The notes under the pieces: generated by a model
Database searches by the model: none
Told to the model about the DNA's origin: nothing
What the model saw: the letters and a program-made list of their open reading frames with translations, nothing else
Source of the DNA: Acanthamoeba castellanii str. Neff
Lineage: Eukaryota > Discosea > Longamoebia > Acanthamoebidae
DNA: 12,200 bases
Assembly: GCF_000313135.1 (NCBI RefSeq)
Contig: NW_004457306.1
Location: forward strand, 6,147 to 18,346
Direction: 5' to 3'
Translations under genes and position numbers: made by a program
In this document: piece after piece, positions 1 to 7,685 of the stretch
How positions within the stretch are numbered: position 1 is the first letter of the stretch
Layout: each line of letters opens with the position of its first letter

Positions 1-2027
1 CGACGACATCGTCATCTACGTGCTTAGTGCGTGCGGAGAGTAAGCTTACTCTCATTGATGATGGCTTTGCCGATCTCTGAGGCCGTCTCTTGGAACTCCC
101 TGCAAACAAACGTGCATGGCGCGCAACGTTGTTAGCAGAAGCTGAGGCCCTGTGGAGGCGCTCGACACGCTGAAAGTGGGGGAGGGGTGGGCGTACAGGA
201 AGAGCTTGTAGATGGAATAGGTCCGCTGCAGTACCACCTCGGGGTCATCACCCAGGAGAGGTTCGCAGAGGCTCTGGAACTCTTCGTTCCATTGCCTCCC
301 GTCCTGCTTCACCTTGACTTCGTCTCTGGGCTTGGCGTGGTTGTCTTCCGCCCCGCTCGAGTCGCTGTCGCTGTCGCTCGAGCTCTCCTCCGAGTCAGAG
401 GCCGACGACGATGCGGAATCCAGGTCGCTTTCGGCGTCGCTGCTGTCGCCATCGCCGTCGCTATCGCTATCGCTATCGCTGTCGCTGTCGCTGTCCCTTG
501 AGGCGTCCTTGCGGCGTGGCTCGACATCAGAATAAGCCTGCGTGCGCACGAACATGTGAGTGAGCACTCGAACCTAAGCGCGCACTTGGGGGAAGGCAGA
601 AATTACATCTGACGTGTTCGCCTCTGAAGGGGTCTCGGAGTAACCGACCGAAGAGCCTTCGCTGGACGGTGTCACGGGCTCGGCTTCACCCTGCCAGCGT
701 ACGCAAAGTGGTATATCTCAACTCCGGGCATGCACTATAACACCACACGCAACGTGAGAGTGGCGTACGGTGAAGGTCTCGCCGGCGTAGGCATGTGCCA
801 GCTCCTCGCTCTTCTTACTTTTGGGCTTGCGTAGCTGCTGCGGCTTGACCTTCTTGGGCTTGGCCTCGACCTCGGCATAGCCGTCCTATCCAACGGCGAC
901 AAACACGCGAATGTAAGCAGGACGGGACAGCGGACGGCTCACACGACCGCAGATTAGCTTCGCCGAGAGCTCGTACCCCGACGCCAGCGTATGCACCCTC
1001 GGGGACCTTGGTCGGCTTTCGTGCCTGCAGGCGCGCGCGTGGGAGCGTGGTGAGCACAATGCGCTGGCAATGGCACCATAGTACACGACCGCGCACCTCC
1101 TCCGCCTCCAGCTCGCGCTCCTCGGCGGGCGTGAGCGCATANNNCGACTGTCGAGGAGCGATTCCCTAGTCTCCTCGATATCCTCGTACCGCGTTGTTGC
1201 TCGCCTCATAGCAGTCGAACCCGTAAACGCTCTGCATCCTGGCTTCCTCTGTACTCGGGCGCACATCGTGTTACTATCAGAAGCCCATCAAAGAAGTGGG
1301 AGTGCCATGTCTGGCCATGCAAGCACACGCACCATCGGCCGCCGAACCGTACGCCTGCGACATCGCCGCGCCTTCTGCTTCTGCCAGGAGAATGGGCAAC
1401 AAGATAAGAGTCACTTGATGAAGTGTCGCGCGCAATGCAAGGGTTCGCGCTGGGGTGCAAGGGCTTACCGTCATCAGTGGCATAGACGGAGCTGGGGGCT
1501 TGGCCGTCAGCAGCGCCGTAGGCCGACGCGTTCACATCCTCTTGCTCGGCTGCCGCGGAAGGTACCGCGTAGGCAGACGCTGGGACAGCGGACGAGAAGA
1601 AGGGGAGGAACGATTCATCCTGCACGTAGACAGATGACGAGGAGCCACCAGCAGCGGATGCGGCAGAGGTGGCGGTGCCGTAGGGGTCGAACTTGGCCAA
1701 CCGCTCTTGCTCCTCACGTTCGCGCTTCAGCAGCGCCTCATCGATGGCAAAATCTCTTTCTCCCCCCATGGCCTTCTTGGATTTCTTGGCAGGTTTGGAT
1801 GATTTCTTCATCTTCTTCTCCTTCTTCTTGGCCTTTTTGGCCTTGCCACCATCGCCTTGCTTGGCGGATGAGCGAGGCGGGGTGGCTCCGTCGTGCACGG
1901 CGTAGCCGCTCTCTTCGCCGTCGTCATCTTTTTCGTAGACGTCCGCCGTTTCGCCTTCGTTGTACATATCGACATATCCCGACTTGGGCGTCTCCTCCTT
2001 CGTCGGCGGCTCCGCGTAGCCGTCCAT
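1..2027 (-). CDS. Tyrosine-motif and Ser-Asp-rich protein, 5' part (runs off left edge)
   Basis: I do not recognise a named family. The ATG at 2027 sits in a good context (CACCATGG). Exons on the minus strand, chosen by GT-AG signals and frame continuity, are 2027-1469, 1380-1333, about 1248-1097 (containing the N gap), 1024-977, 885-769, 690-607, 537-197 and 99-50. A strong GTAAGC donor follows, so the gene probably continues to the left. The roughly 465 visible residues begin with repeated short tyrosine motifs of the form (G/A/V)Y(A/V/G/S) next to Asp, Glu or Pro, such as GYAEPP, GYVDMY, SVYVQD, SVYATD, GYAEVE and GYSETP. Lys-rich stretches separate them, near residues 65-85 and in the exon at 885-769. 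An acidic Ser-Asp tract follows, then a helical-looking segment spliced across 197/99 with the core LFLEFQETASEIGK. Amoebozoan signalling proteins may carry similar segments, but that is recollection and unverified. Phosphotyrosine scaffold is inference. Frame is uncertain at 1145-1200. Confidence 0.6.
441..495. repeat. Hexanucleotide-like repeat encoding a Ser-Asp tract
   Basis: On the plus strand the unit is close to GCTATC/GCTGTC, repeated imperfectly. On the minus strand it encodes alternating Asp and Ser with a few Gly. A less regular acidic Ser-rich continuation reaches about 355. Because of the repeat several frames stay open here on both strands. Only the minus-strand Ser-Asp frame is supported, since it joins in frame to flanking exon sequence. 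Confidence 0.75.
1142..1144. other. Assembly gap (NNN) inside an exon
   Basis: Three Ns interrupt the third exon of the minus-strand tyrosine-motif gene. Reading into the gap from upstream gives an acidic frame (YEDIEETRES). Reading out of it gives a different frame (YALTPAEERE). The Ns therefore probably stand for an unknown number of bases, not exactly three. Confidence 0.9.
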
Positions 2028-2164
2028 GGTGCTCGTAGCAAGGATGATAAATCAAAAACACTTTCTCTTCCCCTCCTGTTCAACGTAGAGCAAATTAAAT
2101 TGATTGAATTAGGTGAAAAGAAAAAAGAATTATTATATTAAAAAAGAAAAGAAGGCCTCAAGCA
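2028..2164. promoter_or_regulatory. AT-rich gap between two minus-strand genes
   Basis: This short gap holds the 3' end of the gene at 3246-2165 and the 5' leader and promoter of the gene starting at 2027. About 2083-2155 is strikingly A/T-rich against GC-rich surroundings, with AATTAAATT-like and TAATATAATAATT-like stretches on the two strands. This suits a polyadenylation region plus core promoter. No individual element can be assigned with certainty. Confidence 0.4.
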
Positions 2165-3246
2165 TCAAGATGGCTGTTGCTGTGACGGTGCGTCGGGGGC
2201 GTAGAGTTTGGTGTCGATTCTGTACATGTTGCCGTATTGGATGGTCGGTTTGTGCCTTTCGTCCACCTCGGTGATGCACACCGCTATGGCTGCAGATACA
2301 GACGTTGCGAGACATTCGCCAAGGGTAAGTGGATGCGCGCAAGAAGGGGAACACCACCAGCAAAGCGGGAGGAAGGACGTACTGTCGGCATCCATGATGC
2401 GGTACGTTGCTGTGACGGTAGAGGAGCGGATGAAAAAATTGAGTATGGCTACGGACGTCTTGTCCATGAACTGACCGTGGCAGGTGTCGCCTACACGAAG
2501 AAGCCATCAAACGAGTATGGTAAGGAAAGGGAAGTTGCTCCACCATGGCAAGTGTCGTGTCTTACCGCTGTATTGCCACTCGAGGTAGACGTCGTTGTTC
2601 TTAGCTTTCGGCTCGAACTGTGAGTGATGAGCTGGTTAGCTCGCTTGGATAGTAGTTGTTGTTTAGGCGTTCATGTTTGTGATGTGCTTGCTCCTCATAC
2701 CTTCATGATGTAACCAAATTGGAGATCCTGCTTCTCCAAGCTCTTACCAAAGCTCCATTTTAGGTATCTGCAGCAATGTGCACGTAAGTAAGCACTCGCC
2801 TAAGCATGTAGGCAGTATCGTACCTAACACCGGGAGTGGTGTCCAGGCGCTGGTACTCCTCGATGAGGACAACTGTGTTACTTGTTCGCACGTGCGCGTA
2901 GGTGCCGCCAAACTCGCGCCACTCTGCACGCACAGAAGAGGCATGGCGGTGAGCGTGGGCGCCAGAGGCAATACTGCGCAGTAATTGTGACTACAGTGAG
3001 GGAAGGGTACCCAGGTTGCGCTTCCACGCCCCCACCAAGAATTTGTAGAAATCGTCATCGGGCAAGTTGAACTGCAGGACCATAACGGAGGAGATTGGTT
3101 GAACGGAGGGGGGGAGAATAAATTGGACTGGAAATAAATTCAGTACTGAATTAATGGCAACGCACTTTGTTGCTTGGCCGAGCCCTGGGCGGTGGTTCAT
3201 CTCGAACGACACCAAGCCGTTTGTGCAGGCCGTTCCTACCCTCCAT
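2165..3246 (-). CDS. Protein of about 197 aa, unknown function
   Basis: Seven minus-strand exons join with consistent phases: 3246-3166, 3071-3011, 2923-2824, 2767-2701, 2617-2566, 2490-2383 and 2289-2165 (TGA at 2167-2165). The product contains segments such as DDDFYKFLVGAWKRNL, EFGGTYAHVRTSN, VVLIEEYQRLDTTPG, DVYLEWQYSG, TATYRIMDAD, CITEVDERHKP and IQYGNMYRIDTKL. It shows no signal peptide and no membrane segment. Alternating hydrophobic, Thr-rich and Gly-rich strands suggest a beta-rich, perhaps barrel-like fold, which is only inference. I cannot name the family. The clean phasing of six introns and coding-like composition argue for a real gene. The start is uncertain: an unspliced ATG at 3215 or one at 3083 (MVLQ leading directly into the second exon) are alternatives, the latter giving 174 aa. 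Confidence 0.7.
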
Positions 3247-3632
3247 CGTGATCGTGGTCCACTTTTGTAGATTCGCTAAATCAACAAACCAAAATAATTG
3301 ATTATTTCTTTTTTATTCGCCGACACGTGGGAAAAGCTGCACCTTCCCGCGCAGCCCCGTCGCTTCTGCCAACAACGTGCGCGCGCCCAGCAGACGGTGT
3401 GGCAGATGGCGGCCTGCCCCTCTTGTTTCTCGCATGGCTCTTGGTTCTCGATCAGACTTGGTGGAGCCCAGACCAGCTGTGGATAGTCTCGCGCTTCATT
3501 TTGAGCACGGGCCAATGGCACTCGTTTGTTGTTGTTGTTCCCCACAAAGCAAAAGGTTTTGTTTTCTACGTTCTTGTTCTGGTGTTGGTGCGGTGGATCG
3601 GCTGGAGAGGCGGGTGGACCACACGTTCGTGA
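3247..3632. promoter_or_regulatory. Divergent intergenic region (shared promoter)
   Basis: This 386 bp gap separates the minus-strand gene starting at 3246 from the plus-strand HGSNAT-like gene starting at 3633, so it should hold both promoters. It shows an A/T-rich patch at about 3275-3316, a CACGTG palindrome at 3324-3329, a CCAAT at 3512-3516 and a short GTT repeat at about 3527-3539. Open frames here have no coding character or splice support. I see no further gene. Confidence 0.55.
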
Positions 3633-6600
3633 ATGACGTTCATTCGTGTCTTGGCCGTGCTGGCCCTGTGCCTGGTCGCATCTGCCATTTCTGCCGGCGC
3701 AACCGAAATCGTTTCGGCATCGCTTCATCGTCGATCAACGATTGACATCACCGACTCCCCCCTAGTCCGTGCTTCAAATCATTCGCAGGAAAATGTTTCA
3801 ATCACCATACAGGTGGGTTTCATTCACGAAATCGCATCGCTTCGCTCAGAAGATCGCCAAGGTGGCATCAATTTCGCACGGCTCTACGCCGACGGAGCGG
3901 CAGCCCACATCTTGTTCCGCGATGTCAAGTACACCGAGATCACCCCTTTCGTCGAGTTTGAAATCGAGGGACGCGACCTCCTGAACCACACCGCCGTTAC
4001 CTTCGTTCTGTTGAATCGCACCGACGGCGCCATTCTCGCCAACTTCACCGCCTCCGTACGTCCATACCTTTTCTTTAAGCAGCTATTTATTTATTTATTT
4101 ATTTGTATTTATGTTGATGTAAAATCTATTTATCTCTGTCTCCATCAATGTTGCTTTCCAGGTGGTTGACGGAGAGCAAGTCACGGTGGTTGGCATCGAT
4201 GAAGGTAAAACCATCAACGCCATGATCCTGGATAACATTAAGAGGTACTACAAAATGCACACACGCGCACTCGCGCACACAACGCCAGACGCACACAACG
4301 CGTGCACACACTGACGGCTTGCTGCAGGTCAACAACAGCTACGGCATGGACCTGGCAGCGGTGCGCTTCATCAACGTTGCCACCAACATCACCGACATCA
4401 CCGTCTTTGGAGTGTCTGCCAACTGCTATCGCTGCGTGGCCCTACCCATCGTCTCCTTCAACGCCACACGCAGGGCGACCCCGTACCTGGCCCTCGATAC
4501 CACCTTTTCGATCGCCTTCAAGCTCCTCGACGTCAGCGGGGAGGACCTCGTCTTCCTGCTGCCCCACCTGGACCTCAGCTCGGCCGACCTGCGTCAGCGC
4601 CACGACGAAGCAGCCCTTCGCGCGCTGATCGAGCTCCACCACGACACGCACGACGAAGAGGGCCGACCGCTGGCCGGCGCCGGCCTGATCAGCAGCTTCG
4701 ACTACCACTTCGGCGAGCACGGCGTATACACGGTCATCTTCCGTGATGCGACCCAGCCCGAGACGGACAAGGGCCTCGTCGTGGCGCAGATCGAGGTGTC
4801 GAGCGAGCCGGACGACCCCAACGTGCCGATCTACGTCGCCATGGGCATCATCGGTGCGCTGACCATCGTGTACCTGGTGGGCACCTACGTCTGGCGCTTC
4901 GGCTCTAGGGCGTGGGAGGAGCACCAGCACAAGAAGAACGGCGGCGACGCCCTCGATTCCATGTATGGCGGCGGCCAGGTACCATACGCCCTCCGCCAGA
5001 AGATGTCTGCTGCTGTAGGCCGCTGTCTCACGCGATTTGGTACGTACGGAATGCCAGGCTGACAGGCAGAACGGCCCAAAGCCGGCACCGAGAGTGAGCT
5101 CGCGAGTCAATTCGCTTGATGCTGTTCGCGGTCTAGCGATCGCCATCATGATCTTCGTCAACTATGGAGGAGGTACCCAATTCGCAAACGATATATGGCA
5201 ATTGTGTGTGTGTGTGTGTGTGTGTGTTACTGAGTTCTTCGCTACACTTTCTTCTCGACATTGAAGGTGGCTACTGGTTCTTCAACCACTCGGCGTGGAA
5301 CGGCATCACGGTGGCCGATCTGGTGTTCCCGTGGTTCATCTGGATCATGGGCACCTCCATGGCCATCTCCTTCACCTCCCTGGAGAAGAAGCGTACCCCC
5401 AAGCGCGAGGTGCTCTACAAGATCATCCGCCGTTTCATCATTCTCGCAGGTTGGCATCCACCTGGCTCCTGCGTCATGGCAACATGTGCGACCGTGTCAC
5501 TGACGTCGTACATTCAGTTCTGGGTCTGTTCCAGAACAACGGCTACGAGTGGGAGACGTGGCGTATCCCGGGCGTCCTGATGCGCTTCGCCGTAGCGTAC
5601 CTCGTTGTGGGCGTCGTGGTCCTGTTTGTGCCCAGGTGGCCGTGGCGGTTGACCTACCGTATCTACCGCCGGTTTACCTCCGGCGGCCACCACCGACACG
5701 CCGCCGACGGAGCCGCGTCGCCCATCCTCGAGCGCAAGCGATTTGCCAGCGAAGCCATCAACTTCGACGAGGACACTGACAAAAGCGATGACGGGTTCTC
5801 GCGCAACGTGTTCGCCGCGGAGGACGACGAAAGCTGCGAGAACATGATGAAGGTTACACGACACACACGGCACACACGCGCGCATGCAAGTTCAAGGGGG
5901 TGCTGACGTACGTGCGGCTGCACATACACAATCAGGACAAGTGGGTCTATACCCTGTTCGGAGACATTCTGCCGTTCTGGCCGCATTGGCTGGTGGCGTT
6001 CTCGCTCCTCTTCGTGTACTTCATGATCACCTTCTTCCTCGACGTTCCCGGCTGCGGCAGGGGCTACCTCGGGCCCGGTACCCTCATTCCCTCCTGTACC
6101 GGTATGGTCGTGCGTGTGTGTGGTTTCTCACTGCTGTGTGCGCAAAAGGTGGCATTGGCGACTACGGCAGATATTTCGACTGCTACGGGCGGAGCTGCGG
6201 GCTACATCGACAAGAAGATCTTCACCGAGGACCACATCTACAACCAGCCCACGTGCCAACGTACGTCTGGTTTCACATCAGGTGATTGCACGCCAAACCT
6301 CACATGTGGTGGTCGGTTGTGATGTTTACATCAGCGCTCTACCTCACGGGCTCGTACGATCCCGAGGGCACCCTGGGCAACCTCACCTCCATCTTCATGG
6401 TAATCCCCCCCCCCCGCTCCTTTCCATTCGTCGCGACTCTTTGGCTCTAAACTTCAAAACGTGCGCAGGTATTCCTGGGCCTGCAGTCTGGCCGGACGCT
6501 GATGGCGTGGAAGGACCACAAGCACCGCGTTGTGCGGTGGTATATCTGGAGCATCGTCCTGGGTACGCATCTTATCTTCGCCTCCGCCTTCCCTGGCGGT

Positions 6601-7171
6601 CGACTGTTACTTACAGTACTCGTGGCATGTTCAGGCTTCATCGCTCTTGGTTTGTGCGAGGCCAAGCAGAACGGCGGCTTCTTCCCACTCAACAAGAACT
6701 TGTACCGCCCCCCCCCCAACTCCCTGCGCTCCCTGCGAAGGTGGAAGGTGCCAAATCGACTCCAATCTCAATCTCTCCTCTTTTTCCGCTTTTCAGGTGG
6801 TCACCGTCGTTCATTCTGGCCACCGCCGCGATGGCCTTCTTCCTGCTGGCCACCTTCTATTTATTGATCGACGTCTTCCCCATCTGGAGCGGCTCACCCT
6901 TCCGCTTCATCGGTACCCCCCCGCAGCCTTCTGTTGCGATGAGTCATCGTCATTTCTGCCACCAACGCTCACGTGTGGTTGCCGCGCAGGAATGAACCCG
7001 ATTCTGATCTACTTGAGTCATGAGATCCTCAACGGGTATATGCCGTTCAGCTGGGACCCCTACGGCGACAACACCCACCGCATGAATCTCGCGATGAACC
7101 TCACCGGCATGTCCATGTGGTGTCTCATCGCCTACTGGATGTACTGCCACAAGTTTTTTATCAGCATCTGA
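3633..7171 (+). CDS. HGSNAT: Heparan-alpha-glucosaminide N-acetyltransferase-like protein
   Basis: The human enzyme moves acetyl from cytosolic acetyl-CoA across the lysosomal membrane to terminal glucosamine of heparan sulfate. Exons: 3633-4055, 4162-4244, 4328-5039, 5095-5172, 5267-5449, 5518-5852, 5891-6077, 6149-6260, 6335-6399, 6469-6562, 6635-6701, 6797-6912, 6990-7171; about 878 aa against 663 in human. A signal peptide (residues 1-21) leads into a long luminal region with at least eight N-glycosylation sequons, then a membrane helix near 4830-4900. The multi-span core matches the human protein closely: SLDAVRG, MIFVNYGGG, the putative active-site His in FFNHSAWNG, TVADLVFPW, VPGCGRGYLGPG, GIGDYG, GGAAGYID, YDPEGTLG, LNKNLWS and LSHEILNG. 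An acidic loop lies at about 5690-5850. Two places break frame: exon 2 to 3 phases disagree by one base, and one extra T sits at 6184. The fourth exon's start (5095 or 5107) and the donor at 6078 (or 6102) are less certain. Confidence 0.9.
4085..4104 (+). repeat. (ATTT)5 microsatellite in HGSNAT intron 1
   Basis: Five perfect ATTT units lie inside the first intron (4056-4161), followed by a degenerate continuation. This is a simple tandem repeat with no coding role. Confidence 0.9.
5203..5227 (+). repeat. (TG)12 microsatellite in HGSNAT intron 4
   Basis: A perfect TG run lies in the intron between 5172 and 5267. Related GT- or CA-rich tracts occur in other introns of the window, at about 4254-4311, 5857-5883 and 8088-8117. 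Confidence 0.9.
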
Positions 7172-7685
7172 GTTCACACCTTTTGTATCCTCACCTTCTT
7201 CATCTTCTTTGCTCCCCATAAAACGTTTTACTTACCACCCAGCTCACCCCACTAGGAGGGGATTGGTTGATGCGCGGCTTCGTACTCGCGATCCCTCCTC
7301 GGGAATGTCGCTGCCAAACCCAGACGGCAGAACCGAGAAGCCTCGATCAAGGCGGATGGTGCTCCCTGTCCGATGCTCGACAGCTCTCGCCCGGGTCGCC
7401 CGCGTGCCGCAAGCGATGGGTTGGCTTGCAGTCAGGTCGAAATCCGAGGAAACCAGGGAAGAGGCCAACCGCAGAAAACGATAAAAGTGGAAATTCGGCC
7501 AAGATTTCGTTGACCAGGCGACCCGGTAAGCACCCGAAGTACTTGCCCTCCGAGCCCCACCCTCTCGGCCTCTTCTTTCACCAACGACCCAAACACAACA
7601 CACCACAACATCAACAACAACAACAACAACGTTCACTAACTCAACGCCTACGAGCACCCCAACCACCGCCCTCGACCTGCCAGAG
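7172..7685. promoter_or_regulatory. Intergenic region; 3' end of HGSNAT gene, promoter and CA-rich leader of next gene
   Basis: No supported gene lies in these 514 bases. A pyrimidine-rich stretch with CCATAAAAC near 7216 follows the HGSNAT stop and may include its 3' end signal. The middle is GC-rich and featureless. The last 100 bases before the ATG at 7686 are almost free of G in parts and rich in CA and CAA, as expected for an unstructured 5' leader. A (CAA)6 run lies at 7612-7630. Confidence 0.5.
7612..7630 (+). repeat. (CAA)6 run in probable 5' leader
   Basis: Six CAA units plus a C lie 55 bases upstream of the ATG of the RING-finger gene, in a stretch nearly without G. Such leaders are unstructured and favour ribosome scanning; a role in this gene is inference. 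Confidence 0.8.

Noticed and set aside
187..501. Plus-strand frames through the Ser-Asp repeat (Val/Ala- or Ser/Leu-rich)
   Set aside because: The repeat keeps several frames open; only the minus-strand frame joins to flanking exons.
1268..2038. Plus-strand open frame of 256 codons opposite the first exon of the tyrosine-motif gene
   Set aside because: Arg/Trp/His-rich antisense translation; the minus-strand frame has a good start context and in-phase introns.
3298..3745. Several open frames in the 3247-3632 divergent region, including one with hydrophobic stretches
   Set aside because: They overlap out of frame with the HGSNAT signal-peptide exon and have no coding character or splice sites leading to known exons.
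4442..5161. Long minus-strand open frame (239 codons) opposite HGSNAT exon 3
   Set aside because: It is the antisense shadow of a GC-rich coding exon; Arg/Val/Asp-rich, with no splice support and no recognisable motif.
4085..5227. Simple repeats considered as a CRISPR array or mobile-element ends
   Set aside because: They are perfect short microsatellites inside introns, without spacers, inverted ends or target duplications.
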